Part shown: piece after piece, positions 7,727-15,477 of the stretch
How the letters are laid out: each line of letters begins with the position of its first letter
Position numbering within the stretch: the first letter of the stretch is position 1
Assembly: GCA_030666935.1 (NCBI GenBank)
Contig: DAOUWX010000015.1
Coordinates: 1-18,631 of the forward strand
DNA from: Atribacterota bacterium
Lineage (GTDB): Bacteria > Atribacterota > Phoenicimicrobiia > Phoenicimicrobiales > Phoenicimicrobiaceae
DNA length: 18,631 nucleotides
Reading direction: 5' to 3'
Position numbers and translations under genes: made by a program
The notes under the pieces: generated by a model
Databases searched by the model: none
The model's input: only the letters and a program-made list of their open reading frames with translations
Told to the model about the DNA's origin: nothing

Positions 7727-8471
7727 AATAAATCATCCCCCAAATCACATGCCATACTACATCTGTCCAGAAGTGTATACCCACAGCAGCCAAAAAGCCA
7801 AATTTTCTAAAATAATAAGCAGTAAAAAGTGAAATCACCCCATTAAGAAGAATTATCTCACTGATAAGAGCAAATGGAATCTCTTGAATAGTATTAAGAC
7901 CAAAAAGAATCATAACTGAAGGAAAATGTCCTAAAGCAAAGGTAAGTGCTGAGAAGAGAGTTACTATCCAAAAGATCTGATTTTGCCATCTTTTTTTGAG
8001 GATTATATATGAAACAAACCACACCCAGAACGAAATGAAAAACAAGCGAAATATTACCTCTTCGCCAATACCAGCTGTAGCCGAAGCTACAAAAGAAGAA
8101 GGAAACGGAGGATGGGGAATCGGGCCTAAGGTATGGAATTTACTAAAAATTACATCTGCCAGAATAAAAAATATTCCTATACTACCTCCCACAAGGGCAG
8201 GAATCAAAAATCTTTGTTTATTGGAAACTTTTAAATCCCAAATATCAGCAAAGCCGATTTTTTGCGAAAGTTTCAACCCAATAAAACCCAAACCTCCATA
8301 GAGAATTAGCATAATTGCTGCATTCACCAGTGCAAGTACCGGCTTTGAAGCTGGAAGTGTTTGAGTTGGCAAGAAAGCACCTTGAGGTAAAAAGACATTA
8401 ATCGCTGCTAGAATAGCCAGGGTGACAATAAGACTAATATAGATTTTGATTGATAGAGATACTTTTTCCAT
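7725..8471 (-). CDS. CPBP-family intramembrane metalloprotease
   Basis: Polytopic membrane protein of 248 residues with the three motifs of the CPBP (CAAX prenyl protease 2/bacteriocin-processing, also called Abi) family: EExxxR at Glu137-Glu138-Arg142 (GIGEEVIFR), FxxxH at Phe178-His182 (FALGHF), and HxxxD at His233-Asp237 (GIHFWTD). These polar residues form the intramembrane metal-dependent active site. About seven hydrophobic segments are seen. Bacterial members cleave membrane or peptide substrates, are linked to bacteriocin self-immunity or peptide maturation, and often have unknown substrates. No bacteriocin precursor is apparent nearby, though the 64-residue membrane protein is immediately upstream. 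The ATG at 8471 follows AGAGG by about 10 bases. Confidence 0.9.
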   Translation of the reverse strand: MEKVSLSIKIYISLIVTLAILAAINVFLPQGAFLPTQTLPASKPVLALVNAAIMLILYGGLGFIGLKLSQKIGFADIWDLKVSNKQRFLIPALVGGSIGIFFILADVIFSKFHTLGPIPHPPFPSSFVASATAGIGEEVIFRLFFISFWVWFVSYIILKKRWQNQIFWIVTLFSALTFALGHFPSVMILFGLNTIQEIPFALISEIILLNGVISLFTAYYFRKFGFLAAVGIHFWTDVVWHVIWGMIY

Positions 8472-8492
8472 ATTGACTTAACCTCTATCTTA

Positions 8493-8524
8493 AACTTTAT
8501 TAAATAAAGTCCTTTGACAAACTT
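8493..8524. repeat. REP-like palindrome family, copy C (left arm decayed)
   Basis: The right half AGTCCTTTGACAAACTT (8508-8524) matches copy A closely; the left half keeps only AACTTT (8493-8498) at the expected distance. It lies 27 bases 3' of the 64-residue membrane protein gene, between it and the CPBP protease start. Confidence 0.55.
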
Positions 8525-8551
8525 ATCAAGTAGAAGTGGGAAATAAATTTA

Positions 8552-8746
8552 TTATTTATAACAAAAAAAAGTAATGATTCCCGCTAAACATAACACAGAT
8601 CCTAAAATTATAAGCAAAATTCTTCCTTTCTTTTCTTTTTCATTTAACTCCGACCAGGACTTCTGTTTTTTCCCCAAACCAATACCAATCACTATTCCAA
8701 TACCAATTCCTACCATACAACCTAATAACCATTTCCAGAGTACCAT
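8552..8746 (-). CDS. Small two-helix membrane protein
   Basis: A 64-residue protein of unknown function. An N-terminal hydrophobic helix (about 4-25) is built of repeated Gly-Ile pairs (GIGIGIVIGIGLG), a pattern that favours tight helix packing. A charged linker (KKQKSWSELNEKEKKGR) is followed by a second helix (about 43-62). It looks real: AGGAGG precedes the ATG at 8746 by 8 bases. It lies 80 bases upstream of the CPBP protease on the same strand. The pairing of a tiny membrane protein with a CPBP protease may hint at a substrate or partner, but no leader-peptide cleavage motif (such as double glycine at a leader end) is evident. Confidence 0.75.
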   Translation of the reverse strand: MVLWKWLLGCMVGIGIGIVIGIGLGKKQKSWSELNEKEKKGRILLIILGSVLCLAGIITFFCYK

Positions 8747-8800
8747 CTATATTTCCTCCTAAATATAATTTTATTCGCTTCCCAAAATTCTTAGTCTCAT

Positions 8801-8832
8801 AAATTTGTCACGAGATGATCCTTTGACAAACC
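8801..8832. repeat. REP-like palindrome family, copy D
   Basis: TTTGTCA and TGACAAA arms form a 7-bp perfect stem around a 13-base loop that ends in the conserved ATCCTT. It lies 18 bases 3' of the stop of the ketopantoate reductase-like gene and just before the SD of the 64-residue membrane protein gene. Confidence 0.6.
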
Positions 8833-8849
8833 TTTTAATTCTCTGATAA

Positions 8850-9785
8850 CTACCTTAGCTCTCCATACACCTTTGTAATTGTGGGAATTGAGACATTATA
8901 TTCTTTCGCCAAACGGATTAAAGTTCCTCCGAAAATATCTCCTTCATTTCTGGTGTTTCCCTTTTCATAATCTCTTTGAAATGAAGTCTTGGTTTCGTAG
9001 GGAAAGTTCTGAACTTTTTGTAGAGTTTTTTCTACTACATCCTGCTTAAAATCTATATTCTTTGTTTTCCCCACCAAAACAACTTCTTTCATGATATTTT
9101 CCGTCATACTCTTTAACCTATCATCAGCGAGTACTGCTCCTATTGTTTTTCCCGAATAGGCAGTCATTAAACTAAAGGATGCAATAAAAATATACTTTTC
9201 CCATATTGCCGGATAAGGATTATCATACCAGGTGCTGCTAATTCCCATTTTATTAAAGAATTCAATAAGATATTTATAATTATAGTTTAAGTATCTCGGA
9301 TCTTTGCCAAATATGATATGCCTATTAGCTCCTCCTTGTCTGATGGTACCGGGCTTTTCAATACTGGAGGAAATATAGACACAGGCAGGTGAAACTATCG
9401 CTTTTTGTAAAGTAGCTCTTATGCTTTCATAGATATCCACGCCATTAAGCAAGGGAAGAACTATGGTATCAGCGGATATATTTTTTGAAATTGATGCAAC
9501 CGCATTATCCAGATCATACCTTTTTACGCATAGTAAATATAAATCCGGGGTGGGAATATGTCTTATATTATCTGTGGCAATATTCGGAAAGCAAATAAAT
9601 TCTTCTTTATCGGTAATTAGATTCAACCCGTGTTGCTGAATGGCTTTTAAATGTTCCCCTCGGCCTATAAAATAGACCTGTATAGCGCGGTTACCCTTGC
9701 TAATTTCATGAGCTATTCTGCCGCCAAAATATCCGCCGACACCTCCGATACCGTATACACATACATTTTTAATCATTTTACTCAT
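8850..9785 (-). CDS. Ketopantoate reductase-like dehydrogenase (ApbA/PanE family)
   Basis: NADP-dependent oxidoreductase of 311 residues. The N-terminal Rossmann fold has the glycine motif YGIGGVGGYFGG (Gly12, 14, 15, 17, 18); CVKRYD (86-91) and LLNGVD (112-117) are other family landmarks. The C-terminal helical domain carries WEK (195-197), with Lys197 in the place of the catalytic lysine, and a late EGDIFGG segment matching the E-x-D/G region. One point is odd: E. coli PanE has K-x-x-x-N, whose Asn contacts ketopantoate, whereas here KYIFI puts Ile at that position. This suggests a paralogue with a different 2-oxo-acid substrate rather than the vitamin B5 enzyme, so I give no gene symbol. 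No other pantothenate gene is nearby. ATG 9785 follows AAAGGG. Confidence 0.85.
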   Translation of the reverse strand: MSKMIKNVCVYGIGGVGGYFGGRIAHEISKGNRAIQVYFIGRGEHLKAIQQHGLNLITDKEEFICFPNIATDNIRHIPTPDLYLLCVKRYDLDNAVASISKNISADTIVLPLLNGVDIYESIRATLQKAIVSPACVYISSSIEKPGTIRQGGANRHIIFGKDPRYLNYNYKYLIEFFNKMGISSTWYDNPYPAIWEKYIFIASFSLMTAYSGKTIGAVLADDRLKSMTENIMKEVVLVGKTKNIDFKQDVVEKTLQKVQNFPYETKTSFQRDYEKGNTRNEGDIFGGTLIRLAKEYNVSIPTITKVYGELR

Positions 9786-9842
9786 ACATTACCCTTTCTA
9801 TCTATTTTAAATCAACTTTGGTTTCGCCCATTATTGGACTAA

Positions 9843-9871
9843 ATTATATTAAGCTTAACCATCCTTGGACA
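9843..9871 (-). promoter_or_regulatory. Candidate promoter for the dehydrogenase gene
   Basis: The minus strand has a perfect -10 TATAAT (9843-9848) with a weak -35 TGTCCA 17 bases upstream (9866-9871). The spacer contains the palindrome TTAAGCTTAA (9849-9858). It lies in the divergent region shared with the LysE-type gene. Confidence 0.35.
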
Positions 9872-9910
9872 TTTTTAATTTTATCAGTTTTTGCAACTTA
9901 TGTAAATTTC

Positions 9911-9939
9911 TTGACAACAGGACTTTTTTACTGTAAATT
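9911..9939 (+). promoter_or_regulatory. Sigma-70-type promoter for the LysE-family exporter
   Basis: A perfect -35 TTGACA (9911-9916), a 17-base spacer and TAAATT (9934-9939, four of six matches) point at the only plus-strand gene, leaving a leader of about 65 bases before its ATG. Confidence 0.6.
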
Positions 9940-10011
9940 GATAAACACTTTTACTTACTGCCTGAGTCCAAAAATTATAATTCAAAATAAATAATCGAGG
10001 GGGGAATAGAA

Positions 10012-10623
10012 ATGAACTTAATTGACTTTGGTGTTTTGATTCCCTTCGCCTTGATTACCACCTTCACCCCGGGACCCAATAACCTGAGCTGTACCTCTAT
10101 GAGTATCAATTTTGGAATTAAAAAAACCATGAATTACATCTATGGAATTGTTACCGGATTTTTCTTGCTGCTGTTGCTCTGCGGATTTTTTTCCAATCTG
10201 CTTTTCACGGCCCTTCCCTCTGTCGAACCTATCATGCGCTGGATTGGAGCGGCTTATATTCTCTACCTGGCTTATGGCACTTTTAGAGCCAGCTTTTCAC
10301 TTAAGGATAAGGGGAAATCCGACCAGTATCTCTGGGGTTTTTATAAAGGTGTATTGCTTCAATTTATAAACCCTAAAGGAATCATTTATGGCCTGACACT
10401 TTACTCGGTCTTTCTAAGTCCTCTTATTGGTAATCCCCTCTATATTATCCTATTCTCATTGGGCTTTGCCTTCATAGGTCTTTGTGCTCTTTTAACCTGG
10501 GTTTCATTCGGGGCAATTATTAACCGATACTTGCATAACCTAAAGTTAAGAATTACTATAAATAGTATCCTTTCCCTTCTTCTGGCCTATACCGCAGTAA
10601 AGATTACCGGAATACTTTCCTAA
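10012..10623 (+). CDS. LysE/RhtB-family exporter
   Basis: Inner-membrane exporter of 203 residues with about six hydrophobic helices. The signature TPGPNN (residues 19-24) in the first helix-loop, a basic amphipathic loop after helix 3 (KDKGKSDQYLWGF) and the FINPKG motif (about 118-123) are diagnostic of the LysE/RhtB superfamily, which exports amino acids or related metabolites. The substrate is not readable. It is the only plus-strand gene here, with its own promoter at 9911-9939 and SD GAGGGGGG before ATG 10012. No LysG-type regulator gene is adjacent. It is convergent with the HEAT-repeat gene and divergent from the dehydrogenase. Confidence 0.92.
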   Translation: MNLIDFGVLIPFALITTFTPGPNNLSCTSMSINFGIKKTMNYIYGIVTGFFLLLLLCGFFSNLLFTALPSVEPIMRWIGAAYILYLAYGTFRASFSLKDKGKSDQYLWGFYKGVLLQFINPKGIIYGLTLYSVFLSPLIGNPLYIILFSLGFAFIGLCALLTWVSFGAIINRYLHNLKLRITINSILSLLLAYTAVKITGILS

Positions 10624-10764
10624 ATAAATTCTTTTGAGAAAATATCTATTATAATTAAAATTATAAGGGAACAATTTGTTTGATTCAAAAAACTGCTTGT
10701 TTTTCATCTTCCATTAATTACAGTCCCGAAATAATAAAAATTAACCTGACGTGTCGGGAGAGGC

Positions 10765-10790
10765 ATCAAGTGAGTAGGATTACTCTTGAT
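10765..10790. terminator. Hairpin between convergent genes
   Basis: ATCAA plus GAGTA pairs with TACTC plus TTGAT around a GGAT loop, with a two-base GT bulge on one side (10 bp total). It touches the stop codon of the HEAT-repeat gene. It lacks a clear U-run in either direction, so it is only a possible terminator. Confidence 0.3.
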
Positions 10791-11350
10791 TACTTATACT
10801 GCTTTAATTTTTCTAATAATTTTATCGCTCTCTTTTTTACGGAAGCTCGAGTATTATTTGTTTGCCTCTCTAAAAACTCAAGAATATCCTTTCGGTCCTT
10901 TATTTCATCCTTGAATTTACCCAATGCCAAAACAACTTTACCGAGTGCCACATTTCGGCATTCCAGAGTATCATAATTATAATGTTCAACTTTAATAAGT
11001 TCTTTAAATATTTTTTCTTGATATTCAGATTTATTCAAGGCAATTTCAGAAAGGGCTAAAATAGTATTATTGGCAGTAATCATCTCCCCACAGTTTAAAA
11101 ATCCAATCAGTTTTGGCAATAGTTTATCTATCTTTTTCCTTTTATCTACCCTGGATAAATTCCCGATGACTTGAATTGCCGTCCATTTAATAATTTGATT
11201 TTCACTATTAAGAAGCTCGATAAAAAAATCAAAATCCGGATAAAGCTCACCAGGATTATCTTTGGAAATAGCAATTGCTTTTTTAGTACCGGCATATTTT
11301 ATCTTTGTAGTTTTAGAAAAAAAATCATTCAGAAAAGTATTTTTTGTCAT
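10790..11350 (-). CDS. HEAT-repeat protein
   Basis: Soluble, highly charged 186-residue protein made of paired helices from about residue 40 onward. Segments such as ENQIIKWTAIQVIGNLSRV, NTILALSEIAL and RNVALGKVVLALGKF have the A-x-x-A-L-G-x-L pattern of HEAT repeats, and the end (VKKRAIKLLEKL) fits the same pattern. HEAT arrays are protein-protein interaction or scaffold surfaces; some bacterial ones are DNA glycosylases of the AlkD type or phycobilin lyases, but no such active-site motif is recognisable. It is preceded by a good SD (AAGGAAG) before ATG 11350. It appears monocistronic, about 120 bases after the DUF998 gene. Confidence 0.75.
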   Translation of the reverse strand: MTKNTFLNDFFSKTTKIKYAGTKKAIAISKDNPGELYPDFDFFIELLNSENQIIKWTAIQVIGNLSRVDKRKKIDKLLPKLIGFLNCGEMITANNTILALSEIALNKSEYQEKIFKELIKVEHYNYDTLECRNVALGKVVLALGKFKDEIKDRKDILEFLERQTNNTRASVKKRAIKLLEKLKQYK

Positions 11351-11472
11351 TATTTTACTTCCTTTCTAATATTATTTATTGTCGTGGTATCAAGGGATGT
11401 TCTCTGTTGCATTTAGTTGATTACAATGAAAATAGCTGTCCCCATTAATTTAGTCTCATTACTTTAACATTT

Positions 11473-12096
11473 TCATCTATTTTTATATTTATAAAATTTA
11501 ATAGATAGAACAATAAACCATTGGAAATAAGCCCCTATAGCAATTCTTTGAATTAAACCCATTAATGGTATCTCTTTTAAAATTATTAAAGGAGTTAATC
11601 CACCAGCAATAAAAATGATTAAAACTGAAATTATAGAGTATAGCTTAAAACTTTCCCAACCTTCATTCCGACAAATTCCAAATCCAACCAATAAAGGGGA
11701 AACTATAGTTATTAGTGCAGATATTGCTACAATTACTATATGCATTATCCCAGGTAATGTCATTGGGGCATGAATTGGATCCTGGGGAAAAATGGTATAG
11801 GTCAACAATCCTAACAATCCAGTAGTTAATATCAAAATTATACCTGTAGTAACTAATTTATTTATCCTTTTTTTATGGGTCAAAATAATTCCAATACAGC
11901 CTAAAATTGTTGATATACTTGAGATGACCATTAATGTAACTAATAATAATTTATTTGGTGCTCCTGATTGTATTAATTCACTGACTGCATTTTTAATGTG
12001 ACTATATTCTGGAATTAATAACCCACCAATAATTGTTGCTAATATATATAAAATCGGGGATAGTATCCCATATAAAATTAATGTTCTGCTTTTCAA
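11473..12096 (-). CDS. DUF998 membrane protein
   Basis: Polytopic membrane protein with about six helices. The segment YSHIKNAVSELIQSGAPN after the first helix is the hallmark of DUF998, as is FPQDPIHAP near the middle (usually FP-D/C-D-P). The family's function is unknown. The frame is open to a GTG at 12144 (223 residues), but no SD precedes it. AGAAGG lies 9 bases before a TTG at 12096 and the resulting N-terminus (LKSRTLILYGILSPILY) fits the family better, so I place the start there (208 residues) with moderate confidence. The gene is isolated between the HEAT-repeat gene and a REP-like inverted repeat. Confidence 0.75.
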   Translation of the reverse strand: MKSRTLILYGILSPILYILATIIGGLLIPEYSHIKNAVSELIQSGAPNKLLLVTLMVISSISTILGCIGIILTHKKRINKLVTTGIILILTTGLLGLLTYTIFPQDPIHAPMTLPGIMHIVIVAISALITIVSPLLVGFGICRNEGWESFKLYSIISVLIIFIAGGLTPLIILKEIPLMGLIQRIAIGAYFQWFIVLSIKFYKYKNR

Positions 12097-12184
12097 TTTG
12101 AAAAACCTTCTTAATTTTTTATATTCACGCCTATTACCTACCACATATTACACTCATCATTCATTTAGTGAAAGAATTCATTAG

Positions 12185-12238
12185 AAAATGGGACCGTTAT
12201 CCCTACTTTCTTTTAAAAGCGACCTGTCCTTTTTTTTC
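12185..12238. repeat. GGGAC/GTCC inverted repeat, degenerate
   Basis: AAAATGGGACCGTT (12185-12198) and the inverted GACCTGTCC followed by a T8 run (12221-12238) form an imperfect dyad resembling the better one at 17678-17753. On the plus strand the T-run could help terminate transcription. No transposase is nearby. Confidence 0.45.
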
Positions 12239-12323
12239 TTTTATATAAGAAAAATTATGGGAGCGTAGAAGTAAATGATAGGGATTTTGATACATTTTAT
12301 TATTGGTCGTTTTTTACAAATTA

Positions 12324-13826
12324 TTAATTAATAAGATGGAATAAAGGCAATGAACAAATACCATCTAATAAGACCCGGGTGGCGATACAATCATCTTCAT
12401 TGTATTTGAGAATTCTTTTCTTTATGTTTACATCACCGGTTTCTACCCATCGATGATACCATTCAATAGATTCAGCACCGGACGGACTTTCATCACGCCA
12501 GCGAAATCCCAAATAGTAGGCCAAAGTTTTTATTGAATAATCATTGGTCGGCCATTCTGTCTCTTTCTTAACCACCTCAAGGTAGAGATCAACTGTATAA
12601 TCGGAATAAAACATCTCTTCTATATTGTCTTTGGACATTACATCCGGATATTTTCCCTGTAATTTTTTCCATTGTGTCTTTTCATAAGGCGAATAATAGT
12701 AAATTACACAGGGCATTGATTTTTGAATAAATTCCCAAGCTTGACTAAAGGCTCGTTTTTCTTCCTGCTCATCTGGTTGGTCGGAGAAGAAAGCAACATA
12801 TCGCTCGGTGTTAGTGTCTCGATTGCGGCGTTCCAAGAATCCATGCAGATAACAGATATCTCTCATCGGGTCTGTTTCAATATCGAAAAATAATTCGGTA
12901 GGCGCATCCGGCAAGGTGATTCGACTTTTTAAATAGGGTTTAGAATCTCTTTTTGATAAGAGCATTGCTCTTTCCTGAAACTTCTGCAGGCTTGCAGTTC
13001 CGATGCCCGGAAAAATAGTCTTTCTTCCCTTTTGAAATATATCCAAATCAGCTTTTGCAAATTCAGAAACCGAATCTACACGGTTAATCATAACATTTCT
13101 TTTTGAACGTCCTAATTCCGGTATCAAGGTTAAATCATTAGCTTTTTTTAACCATTTAAGGCAATAAGTTCTCCACTGGCATAATTTACATATTCCCGAG
13201 TAGGCAGGCAATGTTTTTAATTCATGATTGGCTATTTTACTAACTACTTCCAGGCAGCTTTTATATTTACTCCACCAAGATTTTGGTTTTCGTGTGCTTT
13301 GGGCTGAATTTAAATCATACTCAATTTCTCGTCCGTGAATATCCCAAATAAAGGGGTTTCTACCTGCTGCTATATCGAGCCTTTCCAGGATGTCAGTATA
13401 GAGGGCAAGCTGGACTGTGTAGTGGAGCTTTGGTTTACCTTCCGATAAATCACTTTCTCCCTCTAAACCGGAACCGCTTTTTATATCACCGCTAATGTAT
13501 CCATCACCATCTCTTCTTAAAAGATCAGGTTCGCCGATTAGATTTTCTGCACTTATTCGACCGCTATATATTAATTCCACGCCATTATCAATGGCTTCTT
13601 TGGTTCGTTTTTCTTTTTCAATTCCCGAGTATAAACTTAAGTCTAAAAATGGTATCTGTAGATTTTCTATTACTTGTTTTTCAAAATCAGTGCCCTTTTC
13701 CCATAATAATTTTACAAATGAGCTGATGGGGTCCTGTTTTGAATAATCTCCAAAAAGATCCAGGGTTAAACGGTGGGGACATTTGACATAATTATATAGC
13801 ATATTTGCGGAGAGTTTATCTGGCAT
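12324..13826 (-). CDS. TM0106-family RecB-like nuclease
   Basis: A 500-residue protein with two nuclease parts. The N-terminal half is PD-(D/E)XK, Cas4/RecB-like: GEPDLL (98-103), YISGDIKSG with Asp114 and Lys116, and four cysteines placed as in Cas4/AddB iron-sulfur nucleases (Cys16 in KCPHR, then Cys213-x2-Cys216-x5-Cys222). The C-terminal half is an RNase H-like/DEDD exonuclease fold: FFDIETDP (Asp315, Glu317), a central YYYSPYEKTQ motif, and YNEDDC (475-480). This combination defines the TM0106 family; it is presumed to act on DNA ends, but no pathway is known. The frame extends to a GTG at 13865 that overlaps the upstream gene. ATG 13826, with GGGAG seven bases before it, is better. It starts 16 bases after the BtrH-like gene, so the two are likely co-transcribed. 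Confidence 0.88.
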   Translation of the reverse strand: MPDKLSANMLYNYVKCPHRLTLDLFGDYSKQDPISSFVKLLWEKGTDFEKQVIENLQIPFLDLSLYSGIEKEKRTKEAIDNGVELIYSGRISAENLIGEPDLLRRDGDGYISGDIKSGSGLEGESDLSEGKPKLHYTVQLALYTDILERLDIAAGRNPFIWDIHGREIEYDLNSAQSTRKPKSWWSKYKSCLEVVSKIANHELKTLPAYSGICKLCQWRTYCLKWLKKANDLTLIPELGRSKRNVMINRVDSVSEFAKADLDIFQKGRKTIFPGIGTASLQKFQERAMLLSKRDSKPYLKSRITLPDAPTELFFDIETDPMRDICYLHGFLERRNRDTNTERYVAFFSDQPDEQEEKRAFSQAWEFIQKSMPCVIYYYSPYEKTQWKKLQGKYPDVMSKDNIEEMFYSDYTVDLYLEVVKKETEWPTNDYSIKTLAYYLGFRWRDESPSGAESIEWYHRWVETGDVNIKKRILKYNEDDCIATRVLLDGICSLPLFHLIN

Positions 13827-13841
13827 AGAATTTCTCCCATA

Positions 13842-13859
13842 GTCACGATGCACCGTGAC
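13842..13859. repeat. Perfect hairpin across the BtrH-like stop codon
   Basis: GTCACG and CGTGAC make a perfect 6-bp stem around a 6-base loop. The hairpin covers the last codons and stop of the BtrH-like gene and ends next to the SD of the nuclease gene, so it could affect translation of the latter. Confidence 0.5.
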
Positions 13860-14838
13860 AGACACTTAGTAAAATGTTCATTGCTCTTTTCTCTTTATCC
13901 GCTAATTCTACTAATATTTCAGAAGCCTTATAGATATATTCAATATCCTTCGTATCTCCTGCTTTCATAAACAATTTTGAAACTTCTCTCCATAGCCGGG
14001 CGATATCGACAAACATCTCGTATGACTCCTTTATCTCTTCTACTTTTGTTTTCTGATAACTTTCTTTTAGGAAGTCTCTATAAAGATTTCTAAACAGCGC
14101 GCCGCCGGTACCGGCTTTTTCCATTAACATCGCAGTTGTTTTAAAATCTCCCTCAACATCTTTGCTTCGTTTAAACCATTTTATTATTTCTTTACTGGTT
14201 TTTAGGATTCCCTTATAACTAATATTTTGTATAGGAGGATTCAAATAATTTTTAGCATTGTTACCTATAGCCTGCATAATTTCTCTCTTTAGGTCATATT
14301 TTTTATTGGTAGCTTCAATGGTATAAGAGAGATTTTTAGAGGACATAGGCCCTTTTTCATTCCTGGCCAGTTCAAAGTTTTTTAAAGAGGCTTCAACCAA
14401 TCCGCCTTGTTGAATAGTATCAGTCAGATAAACCTTATTTTCATCATATCCGTACATTGCCACATAATGGCCGGCAAAATGAATTTTATTAGTAAAATAA
14501 TCCAGATGATAGCAATCCAGTTTTATCCCCACCGGAATCCCTGAATCAATTTTTTCTTTTACATTTTTCCAGGCTTTTTTGGGTGAAGATGTTTCCCAAA
14601 CATTCAATTTTAAATTGAGGTGTCTGGCAATATTTTGAGTCAATAAATCCGTTTTTATCCTTCCTCCGATGAAAGGGAAATCCATTGTTTTCATATTCCA
14701 AATAATGAAGTTCAATCCTTCGCCTAATCCAAAAAGCATGGGCTCGGATAAGTTAATTCCTATATGACTAAGTAAATTTCCTGCTGCGGTTGTTTCGCAA
14801 TGTTGACCTTTAAACAGTTTGAAATTTTTAATTATCAT
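13843..14838 (-). CDS. BtrH-like cysteine acyltransferase/peptidase-fold protein (DUF4872)
   Basis: A 331-residue soluble protein with an N-terminal BtrH domain (about 1-150) and a C-terminal DUF4872-like helical region. The N-terminus HCETTAAGNLL puts a nucleophile candidate at Cys14. GHYVAMYGYD supplies His124, and YLTD supplies Asp140, forming a C39-like papain-fold triad. BtrH in butirosin synthesis transfers an acyl group from a carrier protein to an aminoglycoside amine; whether this homologue does so is unknown and no carrier protein or antibiotic cluster is nearby. SD GAGGAGGG precedes ATG 14838. The gene is followed after 16 bases by the RecB-like nuclease. The final residues (SVCHGAS) are encoded by a palindrome and may be non-original. 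Confidence 0.82.
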   Translation of the reverse strand: MIIKNFKLFKGQHCETTAAGNLLSHIGINLSEPMLFGLGEGLNFIIWNMKTMDFPFIGGRIKTDLLTQNIARHLNLKLNVWETSSPKKAWKNVKEKIDSGIPVGIKLDCYHLDYFTNKIHFAGHYVAMYGYDENKVYLTDTIQQGGLVEASLKNFELARNEKGPMSSKNLSYTIEATNKKYDLKREIMQAIGNNAKNYLNPPIQNISYKGILKTSKEIIKWFKRSKDVEGDFKTTAMLMEKAGTGGALFRNLYRDFLKESYQKTKVEEIKESYEMFVDIARLWREVSKLFMKAGDTKDIEYIYKASEILVELADKEKRAMNILLSVCHGAS

Positions 14839-14938
14839 TTTTTCAGCCCTCCTCTTTTGTATTCATTTTATAATATTAATTTGATATCTACTCATAAATT
14901 TTTTAAATCTTTGTTAGTTTCCATTTTAACACCTTGGA

Positions 14939-14954
14939 TTCCTAAATTTAGGAA
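14939..14954. promoter_or_regulatory. 16-bp perfect palindrome upstream of the BtrH-like gene
   Basis: TTCCTAAATTTAGGAA is a perfect 16-bp dyad about 100 bases upstream of ATG 14838 in the gap between two minus-strand genes. It has the look of an operator for a dimeric regulator; I cannot name the regulator, and no clear promoter boxes flank it. Confidence 0.45.
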
Positions 14955-15014
14955 AAAACATACCAACTTTTCGTTTATAAATGTTTGATACCAATACCTA
15001 AAAAATATGTATAG

Positions 15015-15227
15015 TTATTTTTCCTTTTTTATCTTACTGAATTGAATAGCCGCCAAAGGACCCCAAATAAACAGCAAGTGAAAAGTAGATCCTACAATGA
15101 GAATATTAGAGATTTCATCATAACATCCTGTGCCTTTTAATTTTAAAGAACATCCGAGGATTACTGCTCCCCAAACAATAGCACTTGCTATTATAAAAAA
15201 CCCGATTGATTTCTTTTTCTTATCCAT
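15015..15227 (-). CDS. Small two-helix membrane protein
   Basis: A 70-residue protein with a lysine-rich start (MDKKKK), a helix at about 8-26, a short loop with Cys26 and Cys35, a second helix at about 41-61 and a lysine-rich tail (KIKKEK). The symmetric basic ends place both termini in the cytoplasm. The ATG at 15227 is preceded by AAGGAG. Function unknown; no family recognised. A good promoter lies 250 bases upstream (15478-15506), implying an unusually long leader, if that is the promoter in use. Confidence 0.7.
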   Translation of the reverse strand: MDKKKKSIGFFIIASAIVWGAVILGCSLKLKGTGCYDEISNILIVGSTFHLLFIWGPLAAIQFSKIKKEK

Positions 15228-15477
15228 TTTTTTCTCCTTTTAATTGTTTAAATATTAATTATTTGTTAGATTATTAAAAATATACTTCAAATTATAAATG
15301 TATTTACCATTTTAGTTTTTAATTTTCAAATTAGTCTGTTTATGTTACTCGGCCTTTTTAGCCTTGCATACAACATTAATACACACGCACCATACATTTC
15401 CACCAAATTTTTCAATTATCATTTAATACCCAAATTATCAATTAGGCTTACTATATTAGTTCCCGCAATTGGATGAT
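15228..15477. other. Long leader region before the 70-residue membrane protein gene
   Basis: This 250-bp stretch lies between a strong minus-strand promoter and the gene start. It contains a 25-codon minus-strand frame (15345-15422, MIIEKFGGNVWCVCINVVC...), with a cysteine cluster but no good SD. I see no riboswitch core or terminator hairpin. Confidence 0.35.

Noticed and set aside
10649..10666. TTATAATT/AATTATAA palindrome after the LysE-type gene
   Set aside because: All A/T with a two-base loop; too weak for a terminator and expected by chance in such DNA.
12203..12295. 30-codon minus-strand frame (MYQNPYHLLLRSHNFS...)
   Set aside because: No SD, no recognisable similarity, and its end runs through a REP-like repeat, so it is probably chance.
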